Shown: piece by piece, positions 42,901 through 51,672 of the stretch
Numbering within the stretch: position 1 is the first letter of the stretch
Layout: every line of letters begins with the position of its first letter
Source: Acidimicrobiales bacterium
Lineage (GTDB): Bacteria > Actinomycetota > Acidimicrobiia > Acidimicrobiales > RAAP-2
Length of the DNA stretch: 64,000 nt
Direction: 5' to 3'
Assembly (NCBI GenBank): GCA_017883135.1
Contig: JADGOE010000004.1
Span: 1 to 64,000 of the forward strand
Notes under the pieces: generated by a model
Seen by the model: the letters and a program-made list of their open reading frames with translations, nothing else
The model's database searches: none
What the model was told of the DNA's origin: nothing
Translations under genes and position numbers: made by a program

Positions 42901-43375
42901 CGATCCGTCGGTGAGCTGGCGGTCCCTGGTGGTCGGCCGGAGCGCCGACTCCAAGGTGTCGGGGGCCGAAGTGGTCGACCTGGTCCCGTCGGTCGGGATG
43001 TCCGACAGGGCAGCTGACGCAGTTGGAGCGCTGGAGGTTGCCGTCGACTGCTACCGGCGTGGGATGACCGAGCCGATCCCGCTCTTCCCGAGCTTCTCCT
43101 ACGAGGTCCACCGCCACAAGGACAATCGCACGAAGTGGATCCGGTTCGGAGGTGGCGGCGATGGCGACGACGCCGCAGTGAAGTTGGCCTTCGGTTCGCC
43201 CAGCTTCGACGAGATCATGGCGCTGCGCGCACGGGCGGGTGATCCTCCGGGCACCGGCGGTCGGGTCGCGAGGTTCGCCGGCCACCTCTGGGGGGCGATC
43301 GAGGCCTCGACGGACGAGGCCGTGCCCACTTCGAGCCCGGTGCCGTCCGCGGGCCCGCCTGGTGGTCGGCCGTGA
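39917..43375 (+). CDS. recC: Exodeoxyribonuclease V subunit gamma (RecC)
   Basis: The 1152-residue protein has the RecC helicase-like fold without ATPase motifs. Seen are the start MHLYSADRARPLAARLAEVL, APEWMAVPSDGMRRWLTLEL, FGFTLLPGGGLLELTQALA, IQFHACYGPTRQVEVARDAL, GITVTSMTPLRWIPYRVVCL with LGMDQASF, and a C-terminal nuclease-like region with SYEVHRHKDNRTKWIRFGGG. RecC splits the duplex and recognises Chi in RecBCD. Length is close to the enterobacterial protein. Its stop overlaps the GTG of recB by four bases. Confidence 0.93.
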   Translation: MMHLYSADRARPLAARLAEVLGEPPSDAMAPEWMAVPSDGMRRWLTLELAGYLGASGTGGTDGVAANIQRAYLGTLRACILAADRRGPGPDADPWGIERLVWSVLAVAEQHADDPVLSTFVALPAGASRYARARRVADLFDRYHLHRPEMIRAWSTDRLVDGTGRNIADHAAWQPHLWRLARAHIGEPSPPERLPALLDRIRADTLTLDLPSRLMLFGFTLLPGGGLLELTQALAHHREVHLFLLEPCHLDADRLLQCSPEPADGGWRPRVGDPTAELVHQPLLRSWGRLHRETAVLLADAAAEDLPVPERVGTTSEEVLPTSLLGRLQRDVRVHQVPGTPLPFDASDRSIQFHACYGPTRQVEVARDALLHLLSAPDSDLTEDDIVVLCPDLDRFAPLIEAVFGPSADPLAAGSTWSGPTGDDPGAPALRYRIADQSIRSTNPVLGATLALLELVAGRFEAAPVLDFLSLAPVRERFRFSDADLATVAEWVTKTNVRWGLDPGHRAPFGLPASMATNTWRAGLDRLLLGSAVYDEDLTLAIGDVAPFGVEGTDVGTVGRLAELMDRLGQLAADTTAARPIAHWVERMRQACDALFATPRDAGWQTEALQRMLADLLDEATTDGVASTVSLEFVDVRRLLDGRLDSMPGRPDFFRGGITVTSMTPLRWIPYRVVCLLGMDQASFGSVTAAGDDLAAAAPRVGDLDPRAEIRESLLEAVLAAGDHLVVVRDGHDVRSSHEVPRAVVTAELFDAVAALVVPEQRAAFETHLEVVHPRQSFDERCFERGALVGEVTWGFDGADLEGAVARRSRTLGTESSVATPLEQLDAGVIGLAELHAFFKSPAEAFFTQRLDARLPRSDQEASALLPVEVGALDKWHIGDRLLEARLAGAGTEQWEATERALGTLPPGLLERRFVTELEAEVEELVSTARRNGAQDRITEYFEVDLTLGNGTRIVGSVPLRLHALSPGPARIQYSRMKPLHRVDAWLDLMALVGSDPSVSWRSLVVGRSADSKVSGAEVVDLVPSVGMSDRAADAVGALEVAVDCYRRGMTEPIPLFPSFSYEVHRHKDNRTKWIRFGGGGDGDDAAVKLAFGSPSFDEIMALRARAGDPPGTGGRVARFAGHLWGAIEASTDEAVPTSSPVPSAGPPGGRP

Positions 43376-46300
43376 CCGGTGGGGGCGATATCCGGTTCGA
43401 CCTGGCGGAGGACCTTCCGTCCGGGAGATTGGCCATCCAGGCCAGCGCCGGCACCGGCAAGACCCATGCGCTCGCCGCGCTGGCCACCAGGTTCATCGCA
43501 GAAGGCGGGATCTCAGCCTCTGAGCTGCTGATCGTCACGTTCACCCGAGCTGCAACCGACGAACTGCGGGCAAAGGTCCGCGAACAGCTGGTCAAGGCAG
43601 CCGACCACTTGGGCGGCGGGCCACCGTCGCCTACAGACGACGAACTGCTCCGCCACCTGGGCTCGACCGATCAACGGCAACGGCTCGATCGACTCACCAG
43701 GGCGATCACCGAGTTCGACGCGGCCACCATCACCACCATCCACGGATTCGCGACCCAGGTCCGGAGTGCGCTCGGGACCTCTGCCGGTATCGACCCCGAT
43801 GCCAGGCTCGTCGACGACGCCGGCGATCTGATCGCGGAGACCTGCTCCGACGTCCTCGCGGCAGCAGCGATGGACGGCAACTCGGCCGATGACCTTCCGG
43901 GGTTGGGCGGGTTGATAGAGGCCACCAGGCTCGCCGTCGGCCGGCCCCATCTGGCGCTCGCCCCGTCGCCGGACCAACCGGGCGCGAATGCAGGTCAGCG
44001 ACTACTCGGGCGGCTGACGGCGGAGTCGATCCGTGCGATGTCCGACCGACGTCGCCGCAGCGGCACGCTCGGTTTCGACGACGTGCTGATCGAGCTTCAG
44101 GCGGCACTGGCGGGTGCCGGCTCCGCCGGAGTCGTCGAGACCCTGCGGAGCCGGTTCAAGGTGGCCCTCATCGACGAGTTTCAGGATACGGACTCCGTGC
44201 AGTGGGACATCTTCTCCAGAGTGTTCGGAGACAGGCATGCAGGTACCACGCTGGTGCTGGTGGGCGACCCCAAGCAGGCCATCTACGGCTTCCGGGGAGC
44301 AGACGTCGAGGCCTACCTCGGTGCCGTTGCGGGGCACACCCGGGCCGAGCGCCGTTCGCTTGCCGTCAATTGGAGATCCGACGGTGCCGTCCTGAGCTCA
44401 CTGGGGGCGCTGTTCGAGCGAGCGACGTTCGGCGACCCCGGCATCCCATTCGTTCCCGTGGAGCCGGCAGAGCCGAATCGACACCGTCGACTGCTCGATG
44501 GTCGGGGTGATCCGATCCCTGCGGTGTCCGTGCGTCTGGCCATCGGGCCGGGCATCGCCCGGAACCAGAACGCGACTCAGATCAGCACTGACGCGGCGGC
44601 AATGGCCATCGACCATGACCTCGCCGCCGGCATTCGCGAGCTCCTCGCAGACGGGCGGATTCCCGAGGCGGGTGAAGAGGGCCCGCACCGCCCGGTGCGG
44701 CCCTCGGACATCGCCGTGCTGGTGAGCACCAATGCGCAGACCTTGGCAGTTCAGGTCGCGCTCGTTGACCAAGGGGTGCCCGCAGTGGTTGCCAACAGCG
44801 GCAACGTGCTCGAATCACCTGCCGCCGACCAGCTCCGGTACCTGTTGAACGCGATGGACCGGCCTTCGGACACGCGGCGGGCGCGCACGTTCGCCATGTC
44901 GTGGTTCATCGGTTGGGACGCACGTCAGCTGGTGGCCGCATCGGATGACGACCTCGCTGAGCTGCAGGATCATCTGCGCACTTGGTCCGAGATGCTCGCC
45001 GACCATCCGGTGGCAGAAGTGCTCGCCCAGGTGTGGTCGGCCCGCGGCCTGGTCGCCAGGGTCCTGGGTGGGAACGACGGTGATCGGAACCTGACCGACC
45101 TCGATCATTTGGCGGAACTGTTGCACGGCTCGACCCCCACCGGCCTCTCCAGCGTGGGCGGCCTGTTGGCGGTGCTCGACGCCGAGCCGGAAAAGGGAGC
45201 CGACACGGACGTGGACGGGAACGTTGCGGCGCGCCGGGTCGAGTCCGACGCCGACGCCGTGCAGATCCTGACGATCTGGAAGGCCAAAGGACTCCAGTTC
45301 CCGATCGTCTGCCTTCCGAGCCTGTGGCGGAACCCCACGCGCGATCCGGTCATCTATACCGACCCGGACACCGGAGTGAGAACGCTCGACCTGACCAAGG
45401 GCCAGCCTTGGCCGGACAAGAGGAGCGCGGAAGAACGAAAGCGGGAGGCTGCCGCGACCAGCCTGGGCGAACAGCTGCGCCTGCTCTACGTGGCGATGAC
45501 CCGGACGAAGCACCGGGTCATCGTCTGGTGGGCGAACGCACAGAACAGTAACAAGACGGCGCTCGCCCACCTGCTCTTCGCCCGGGCGGACGGTGCCATC
45601 GACCCCGAATCGTACGGTGCCCCCAAGGTCACCATCCCACCTGACGGGGACATCGAGGCCGCCCTCCAGACGGTCGCAGAGCGGGCAGGTGGTTCGATGG
45701 CCATCGCGTCCATCGATACCCCGACGGGCACCGCCGGCAGGTGGATCGATCCCCACGTGGCGCCATCGCTGCAAGCACTCGAGGTGGCGCGCTTCGACAT
45801 CGACCTCGATCGGTCGGCGCAGCGTTGGTCCTTTTCTGCCATCACCCAGCGAGCGTCGGTCCCCAGCTTCGATCCTTACGACCCGTCCCTCTCCGATGGC
45901 GGTTCGGGCGACGAGCAGTGGACTGGGGATGGCGACGTCGAGCCGGGTGAGGGCGGGGAGCTTCAGGGGTCGGGCACCCCCCGGGCGGTCCAGGGCATGA
46001 CCGACGAGCCCGGGGCACTGGCGTGGCTTCCGGCCGGCGCCGCCTTCGGCACGCTTGTCCACTCGGTGCTCGAGGACGTCGACTTCACTGCAAGGGACGT
46101 CGAGGAGTCGCTGGCCAAAGGAGTCGACGGCCAGCTGGCATGGCGGTCGCTGGATCTCACGCCGATCGCCGGCACCGCCGACACGCCGGCCACCGGCCGC
46201 GGGTTGCTGATCGACGGCCTGCGGGCCGCGATCCTCACCCCGCTCGGATCGCAGTGGGGTGACATGCGTCTTGCCGACATTGCTCCGGCCGACCGACTCA

Positions 46301-46875
46301 ACGAGGTCACCTTCGACCTGCGCCTCGGGGGGGCGGGCAGGCACGCCCAGGTACGTGATATCGGCCGGTTGGGGGATTCCCACCTCGCGTCGAGCGATCC
46401 CTTGCGACCGTGGGCAGCCGGGTTGGCCGGGGGATCGATCGACCTGGAGCTGGCCGGCCACCTGACCGGATCGATCGACCTGGTGATGCGGATTCGCGGC
46501 GACGGCGGCAGGGAGCAGTTCGTCGTCGCCGACTACAAGACCAACAAACTGAATCCGCGGCGGCAGGCGCCCAGCAGCGACGACTACCGACCCGAGCGCA
46601 TGGCGGAGGCGATGGTCGACCACGACTACCCCCTGCAGGCGCTGCTCTACTCGGTGGCGCTCCACCGGTACTTGCGGTGGCGCCTCCCCCGGTACGAACC
46701 ATCTTCACACCTGGGCGGCGTCGCCTACTTGTTCCTGCGCGGCATGACCGGGCCCCGGGTCGCCCGCACCGACGGCCGCCCCCACGGTGTGTTCGGATGG
46801 GCGGTCCCCCCAGCGCTGGTGGTCGAGCTCAGCGACCTGCTCGACGGCCGGCTCGTCCTGGGCGGAGCATCGTGA
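43372..46875 (+). CDS. recB: Exodeoxyribonuclease V subunit beta (RecB helicase-nuclease)
   Basis: The 1167-residue protein has the UvrD/Rep-type helicase core and a RecB nuclease domain. Walker A is IQASAGTGKTHALAALATRF near residue 25, followed by ELLIVTFTRAATDELRAKVR, FKVALIDEFQDTDSVQWDIF (Walker B/motif II), LVGDPKQAIYGFRGADVEAY, and ILTIWKAKGLQFPIVCLPSL with LLYVAMTRTKHRVIVWWANA (motifs V and VI). The nuclease motif is FVVADYKTNKL with Asp and Lys, and EAMVDHDYPLQALLYSVALH follows. All catalytic parts look whole. GTGA overlaps join it to recC and recD. Confidence 0.94.
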   Translation: MTGGGDIRFDLAEDLPSGRLAIQASAGTGKTHALAALATRFIAEGGISASELLIVTFTRAATDELRAKVREQLVKAADHLGGGPPSPTDDELLRHLGSTDQRQRLDRLTRAITEFDAATITTIHGFATQVRSALGTSAGIDPDARLVDDAGDLIAETCSDVLAAAAMDGNSADDLPGLGGLIEATRLAVGRPHLALAPSPDQPGANAGQRLLGRLTAESIRAMSDRRRRSGTLGFDDVLIELQAALAGAGSAGVVETLRSRFKVALIDEFQDTDSVQWDIFSRVFGDRHAGTTLVLVGDPKQAIYGFRGADVEAYLGAVAGHTRAERRSLAVNWRSDGAVLSSLGALFERATFGDPGIPFVPVEPAEPNRHRRLLDGRGDPIPAVSVRLAIGPGIARNQNATQISTDAAAMAIDHDLAAGIRELLADGRIPEAGEEGPHRPVRPSDIAVLVSTNAQTLAVQVALVDQGVPAVVANSGNVLESPAADQLRYLLNAMDRPSDTRRARTFAMSWFIGWDARQLVAASDDDLAELQDHLRTWSEMLADHPVAEVLAQVWSARGLVARVLGGNDGDRNLTDLDHLAELLHGSTPTGLSSVGGLLAVLDAEPEKGADTDVDGNVAARRVESDADAVQILTIWKAKGLQFPIVCLPSLWRNPTRDPVIYTDPDTGVRTLDLTKGQPWPDKRSAEERKREAAATSLGEQLRLLYVAMTRTKHRVIVWWANAQNSNKTALAHLLFARADGAIDPESYGAPKVTIPPDGDIEAALQTVAERAGGSMAIASIDTPTGTAGRWIDPHVAPSLQALEVARFDIDLDRSAQRWSFSAITQRASVPSFDPYDPSLSDGGSGDEQWTGDGDVEPGEGGELQGSGTPRAVQGMTDEPGALAWLPAGAAFGTLVHSVLEDVDFTARDVEESLAKGVDGQLAWRSLDLTPIAGTADTPATGRGLLIDGLRAAILTPLGSQWGDMRLADIAPADRLNEVTFDLRLGGAGRHAQVRDIGRLGDSHLASSDPLRPWAAGLAGGSIDLELAGHLTGSIDLVMRIRGDGGREQFVVADYKTNKLNPRRQAPSSDDYRPERMAEAMVDHDYPLQALLYSVALHRYLRWRLPRYEPSSHLGGVAYLFLRGMTGPRVARTDGRPHGVFGWAVPPALVVELSDLLDGRLVLGGAS

Positions 46876-48746
46876 GCCTCCGCCCTGCACCGGGTCCGGG
46901 TGTCGTGGTGCCGCGCGGCCTGTCAGCGCTTGCCCCGTTCGTCGATGCAGATGTGTTCGGCTCCTTCGAGGTCCAGCTTGCCGCCACGGTGCTGCGCCTG
47001 CAGCCCGACGTCACCGCGGACGTCCTGGTGGCACTGGCACTTGCCGCTCGGGCCCCCCGGTTCGGTCACGTCTGTGCCGAGCTCGACCGGGTGGTCGAAC
47101 AGATCGCCGGAAGCGGCGAGGACGAAGGTGCTGTCCGCGCACTGCCCTGGCCGGCGGTCGGCGATTGGGCCCGAGCCCTGAGCGAGTCGTCCATCGTGGC
47201 CACCCCGGGGGAGGCCTGGTCCGAACCGGTCCGACCTCTGGTGTGCGACGGGACCCGCGTCTATTTGCAGCGGTACTGGCACTACGAGTCAGCGGTGGCC
47301 GGCGACCTCTCGGAGCGTGCCCGTCGAAGGCCCGCCCCCTCGGCAACGTCTGCGCCGGGAGGTTCCGGCGGCGCGCTGGTGGCTGCACTCGACGCCCTGT
47401 TCGGACCCGAGGACGGTCAGGCGCCCGATCTTCAGCGGGAGGCGGCCCGCCGCGCCCTGACCGAGGGCGTGTCGATCATCGCCGGGGGTCCGGGGACGGG
47501 CAAGACCCATACGATCGCCCGGCTCCTGGTCGCAGCCCATCTGGTCGCAGTTGAAGAGGGTCGTGACCTCAAGGTCGCCTTGGCTGCTCCCACCGGAAAG
47601 GCCGCGGCCCAGATGGGCCAGGCGGTGAAGGCCGAGGTGCTGGCCCTCGAGGTTGCCGGCGTGGTCGGGGCCGCTCTGTCCGCCACCTTGGCGGCCACCG
47701 AGGCGATGACCGTGCACCGCCTGTTGGGATGGCGCCCCGGGACCCGCTTCCGGCACGATCGGTCCGACCCCCTCGTGCACGACCTCGTGATCGTCGACGA
47801 GACCTCGATGGTGTCGCTTCCGTTGATGGCCAAGCTGCTCGATGCGGTCAGGCCCGAGTCGTCCCTCGTGTTGGTCGGCGATCCCTTCCAGCTGGCCAGC
47901 ATCGAAGCCGGCACCGTCATGGGTGACGTGGTGGGCCCGGCCGAGGAGTCCGGCCGGCGGGGCGCCTCGGTGCTCGACGGTCGGGTGACGGTGCTGCGGC
48001 GGATGCGCCGGTTCGCCGAGGGCTCGACCGTCGCCGCTCTGGCCGAGGCGGTGCGCACGGGGGATGCCGATGGCGCGCGCGAATGGCTCGGCCGCGATCG
48101 GGCTGACGTCCAGTGGGTGCGTGACGACGATGCCGCCGGCCTGGAGGAGGTGCACCAGCTGGTGGTCGCCGCAGGCATCGACCAGGCCGAGGCTGCGCTC
48201 GGTGGTGACGCGCTCGCGGCGATCGACGCGGCACACCGCATCAAGGTGCTGACGGCTACCCGGCGCGGCCCTCGTGGCCTCTACGACTGGAGCGACCGGA
48301 TCGAGGCGGCCGTGGCCGACGGGGTGCCGGCCCTGAGGCGCTCCCGGAGGTGGTATGTCGGCCAGCCGGTCATCGTGACCGGAAACGATCCGATCAATCG
48401 GGTGTTCAACGGCGACGCGGGTGTGGTGGTGGGCCGCGACGGCGGCGTCGGTGTGGCGTTCCTGTCTGGCGAGGAGGTCCGCTACCTGCCGCCCTCCCGA
48501 CTCGACCGGGTCGAAACCTGGTGGGCGATGACCATCCACAAGAGCCAAGGGTCCGAGTTCTCCCATGCCGTGGTGTCCCTCCCCGAATCGGGATCGCCCA
48601 TCCTCACCCGTGAGCTGCTCTACACCGCGGTGACCAGGGCCAAGGAGCGGCTGACCATCGTGAGCAGCGAGGCCTCGCTGCGGGCGGCCATCGGTCGGCC
48701 GATCGCCCGTGCGTCCGGACTGCGGGACCGTCTCTGGCCCACCTGA
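46872..48746 (+). CDS. recD: Exodeoxyribonuclease V subunit alpha (RecD helicase)
   Basis: The 624-residue SF1 helicase starts at GTG 46872, overlapping recB (GTGA). Motifs: GVSIIAGGPGTGKTHTIARL (Walker A, about residue 205), VALAAPTGKAAAQMGQAV (Ia), LVIVDETSMVSLPLMAKLL (II), LVLVGDPFQLASIEAG (III), and WWAMTIHKSQGSEFSHAVV with LLYTAVTRAKERLTIVSS (V-VI). It supplies the 5'-3' motor of RecBCD. The set is complete, so this organism can make RecBCD. Confidence 0.94.
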   Translation: MSLRPAPGPGVVVPRGLSALAPFVDADVFGSFEVQLAATVLRLQPDVTADVLVALALAARAPRFGHVCAELDRVVEQIAGSGEDEGAVRALPWPAVGDWARALSESSIVATPGEAWSEPVRPLVCDGTRVYLQRYWHYESAVAGDLSERARRRPAPSATSAPGGSGGALVAALDALFGPEDGQAPDLQREAARRALTEGVSIIAGGPGTGKTHTIARLLVAAHLVAVEEGRDLKVALAAPTGKAAAQMGQAVKAEVLALEVAGVVGAALSATLAATEAMTVHRLLGWRPGTRFRHDRSDPLVHDLVIVDETSMVSLPLMAKLLDAVRPESSLVLVGDPFQLASIEAGTVMGDVVGPAEESGRRGASVLDGRVTVLRRMRRFAEGSTVAALAEAVRTGDADGAREWLGRDRADVQWVRDDDAAGLEEVHQLVVAAGIDQAEAALGGDALAAIDAAHRIKVLTATRRGPRGLYDWSDRIEAAVADGVPALRRSRRWYVGQPVIVTGNDPINRVFNGDAGVVVGRDGGVGVAFLSGEEVRYLPPSRLDRVETWWAMTIHKSQGSEFSHAVVSLPESGSPILTRELLYTAVTRAKERLTIVSSEASLRAAIGRPIARASGLRDRLWPT

Positions 48747-48805
48747 GCCGAGCCCCGGATCCGGTGGCACTTGGCCGCCTCGCCCTTCCGCTCTAGCCTG
48801 GCCGG

Positions 48806-50209
48806 ATGGACGAGCACGCATCTGCACTGGAAGTCGCCGCGGCCATCAGGGCCAAGGTCGTGAGCCCGCTCGAGGTGCTCGACTCGTGCCTTGCCCGGGT
48901 CGATGCCCGCAACCCGGGTCTCAACGCCGTCATCTGGCGCAACGACGAGGAGGCCCGGGCCGAGGCCGGAGCGCTCGGGGAGCGGATCGCCGCCGGGGTG
49001 GAGGATCTTCCTCCCTTCGCCGGCGTCCCGATTCCGATCAAGGACCTGACGCCGGTGGCCGGACAGCCGTTGACCTACGGCTCGCGCGGCGCACCCGATG
49101 GACCCAGCGCCGTCAGCGAGTCGATCGTGGAGGCCTTCGTCGGTGCCGGCTTCATCCTCACCGGGCGGACCAACACCCCCGAGTTCGGCTCGATCACCGT
49201 GACGGAGAACGATCGGTTCGGAGCCACCCGCAACCCGTGGAACCCGCAGCACACCTCGGGTGGCTCGAGCGGGGGAGCCGGGTCCGCGGTCGCCGCGGGC
49301 ATGTTCCCTGTTGCCCACGCCAACGACGGGGGCGGTTCCATCAGGATCCCCGCATCGTGTTGCGGCCTGGTGGGCCTCAAGCCGAGTCGTGGACGGGTGG
49401 CCTCCACCATTCCGGGGTGGCAGGGCATGGCAACCGAAGGTGCACTCAGTCGGACGGTGGCCGACACCGCCGCCGTGCTCGACGTCATCAGCGCCCCCGA
49501 CCCGCACGCCTGGTGGAACGCCCCGGTTCCGGATCGCCCGTTCGCCGAGGAGGTCGGTGCCGACCCGGGTCGCCTGCGGGTGGCATTGTGCACCGCGTCT
49601 GCCCTGGGCCTGCCGGTGGCCGACGAACCGGCGGCCGCCGTCGAACGTGCGGGGCGACTGCTGGAGTCCCTGGGCCACCAGGTGTCGAGGCTGGATGCCG
49701 ATGTGTTCGACCCGTCGGGGCTCGGTGCCTTCCTCAACGTGGTCAACTCCGGCCTGAGCGAGGCCGCCGACATCGACTGGGACAAGGTCGAGGCGCACAA
49801 CCGGGCCGGCTATGCCGCAGCCGAGGCCGTGGACAGCGTGACCTTCGTCCGCTCGTTGGGCGAGCTGCAGCGCATGACCCGCACCATCGTGAAACGGTTC
49901 GATGACGAGTTCGACCTGCTGGTGACGCCCACCATGACCGTCGAGCCGCCGAAGGTGGGCCTTCTCGAGGCGGTGCACGCCGGTGCTGGTGCGCCGGTCA
50001 TCGACATCGTGGCCATGGCCGCGTTCACTGCCGTCTACAACATCACCGGCCAGCTGGCCATCAGCGTTCCCCTCCACATGGGAGCGTCGGGTCTTCCGGT
50101 GGGGGTCCAGATCGTTGCAGGACCCTGGCGGGAAGCGCAGTTGATCCGGGTGGCGTCCCAACTCGAACAGGCGGACCCCTGGGTTGATCGGTTTCCCGTC
50201 TTTGCTTGA
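48806..50209 (+). CDS. Amidase (amidase signature family)
   Basis: The 467-residue protein has the Ser-cisSer-Lys triad of the amidase signature: Lys in FAGVPIPIKDLTPVAGQPLT, then NPWNPQHTSGGSSGGAGSAV with the cis-Ser, and VAHANDGGGSIRIPASCCGL with the nucleophile Ser. These are GatA-like, but no gatB or gatC is nearby and the C-terminus is short, so it is a free amidase. Substrate unknown. It starts 59 bases after recD. Confidence 0.9.
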   Translation: MDEHASALEVAAAIRAKVVSPLEVLDSCLARVDARNPGLNAVIWRNDEEARAEAGALGERIAAGVEDLPPFAGVPIPIKDLTPVAGQPLTYGSRGAPDGPSAVSESIVEAFVGAGFILTGRTNTPEFGSITVTENDRFGATRNPWNPQHTSGGSSGGAGSAVAAGMFPVAHANDGGGSIRIPASCCGLVGLKPSRGRVASTIPGWQGMATEGALSRTVADTAAVLDVISAPDPHAWWNAPVPDRPFAEEVGADPGRLRVALCTASALGLPVADEPAAAVERAGRLLESLGHQVSRLDADVFDPSGLGAFLNVVNSGLSEAADIDWDKVEAHNRAGYAAAEAVDSVTFVRSLGELQRMTRTIVKRFDDEFDLLVTPTMTVEPPKVGLLEAVHAGAGAPVIDIVAMAAFTAVYNITGQLAISVPLHMGASGLPVGVQIVAGPWREAQLIRVASQLEQADPWVDRFPVFA

Positions 50210-50269
50210 GAGACGTGCCCACGCCGGCGTTGATGAGTATCTTTCGGTTGCCGACAGAACGGAGAAGCC

Positions 50270-51652
50270 ATGACGGTCATCGATGAGACGGTTCGCCAGC
50301 ACAAGTTCTTGCTCGAGGAGAGCGAGATGCCGACGGCCTGGTACAACATCATCCCCGATCTGCCCTCGCCCCCACCCCCGGCCCTCCACCCCGGCACGCT
50401 CGAGCCCGCCGGCCCCGACGACTTCGCTCCGCTGTTCCCGATGGAGCTGATCCTCCAAGAGGTCAGCACCGAGCGCTACATCGACATCCCCGGTGGGGTG
50501 CTCGACGTCTACCGGCAGTGGAGGCCGTCCCCGCTCTACCGTGCCCACCGCTTGGAGCGGGCCCTCGACACTCCGGCGCGCATCTATTACAAGTACGAGG
50601 GCGGCTCGCCGGCGGGCTCGCACAAACCCAATACCGCGGTGCCCCAGGCCTATTACAACGCCAAGGCAGGGGTGAAGCGGCTGACCACGGAGACCGGTGC
50701 CGGGCAGTGGGGAACTGCGCTGGCCTACGCCTGTGCCATCTACGGGCTCGAGTGCGAGATCTGGCAGGTCGGTGCCTCCTACGACCAGAAGCCCTACCGG
50801 CGAATGATGATGGAGGCGTTCGGGGGCAAGGTGCACCGCTCACCGAGTGCTCTCACCGCTGCCGGCCGGGCCATTCTGGCAGCAGACCCCGACAGCCCGG
50901 GCTCCTTGGGCATCGCCATCTCCGAGGCGGTGGAGGTGGCTGCACCCGACCCGGAGGTCCGCTACGCACTGGGCAGCGTGCTCAACCACGTGCTGATGCA
51001 CCAGACCATCATCGGCGAGGAGGCCCTCTTGCAACTGGCCAAGGCCGGCGAGCGATCGCCGGACCTGCTGGTCGGCTGCACGGGCGGAGGTTCGAACTTC
51101 GGTGGTCTGGCCTTCCCGTTCCTGCGGGAGAAGATGGCCGGCAACATGAGCCCGGTGATCCGGGCGGTGGAGCCGGCGTCGTGCCCGTCCCTCACCCGTG
51201 GCATCTATGCCTACGACTTCGGGGACACCGCCGGCATGACCCCGCTCATGAAGATGCACACCCTCGGGCACGACTTCATCCCCGACCCCATCCACGCCGG
51301 TGGCCTGCGCTATCACGGGATGGCGCCGCTCATCTCCCACATCTACGAGCTCGGCATGATGGAGGCCATTGCCATTCCGCAGCTTGAGTGCTTCGCCGCG
51401 GCCATGCAGTTCGTCCGGGCCGAGGGCATCTTGCCCGCACCCGAGCCCACCCATGCCATCGCCGCGGCCATCCGCGAGGCGGTCGCCTGCAGGGAGTCCG
51501 GTGAGGAGAGGGTCATTCTCACCGCGCTGTGCGGGCACGGCCACTTCGACCTGGCCGCCTACGACTCGTACCTGAGCGGGCGGATGGTGGACGAGGAAGT
51601 CAGCGAGACCCGTCTCGCCGAAGGGCGCTCGACGGTGCCGTCGGTGGCCTGA
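50270..51652 (+). CDS. TrpB2-type tryptophan synthase beta-like protein
   Basis: The 460-residue protein is the longer TrpB2 form (usual length about 450) with a separate N-terminal extension. Seen are [40 protein letters not shown] (PLP Lys in SHKPN), [40 protein letters not shown] (phosphate loop), and [20 protein letters not shown]. Free TrpB2 makes tryptophan from indole and serine without TrpA, or acts as a salvage serine enzyme. No trpA lies in the window. The start ATG 50270 has an AACGGAGAAG site. Confidence 0.93.
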   Translation: MTVIDETVRQHKFLLEESEMPTAWYNIIPDLPSPPPPALHPGTLEPAGPDDFAPLFPMELILQEVSTERYIDIPGGVLDVYRQWRPSPLYRAHRLERALDTPARIYYKYEGGSPAGSHKPNTAVPQAYYNAKAGVKRLTTETGAGQWGTALAYACAIYGLECEIWQVGASYDQKPYRRMMMEAFGGKVHRSPSALTAAGRAILAADPDSPGSLGIAISEAVEVAAPDPEVRYALGSVLNHVLMHQTIIGEEALLQLAKAGERSPDLLVGCTGGGSNFGGLAFPFLREKMAGNMSPVIRAVEPASCPSLTRGIYAYDFGDTAGMTPLMKMHTLGHDFIPDPIHAGGLRYHGMAPLISHIYELGMMEAIAIPQLECFAAAMQFVRAEGILPAPEPTHAIAAAIREAVACRESGEERVILTALCGHGHFDLAAYDSYLSGRMVDEEVSETRLAEGRSTVPSVA

Positions 51653-51672
51653 GCGCGGCACTCGGAGGGCGG

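Noticed and set aside
44815-46665. Minus-strand open frame of 616 codons opposite recB
   Set aside because: Same cause: no motif, no start site, and recB has all helicase and nuclease motifs on the other strand.
48806-50209. gatA subunit of the tRNA amidotransferase
   Set aside because: The amidase motifs match, but gatB and gatC are absent and the chain is a free amidase by context.
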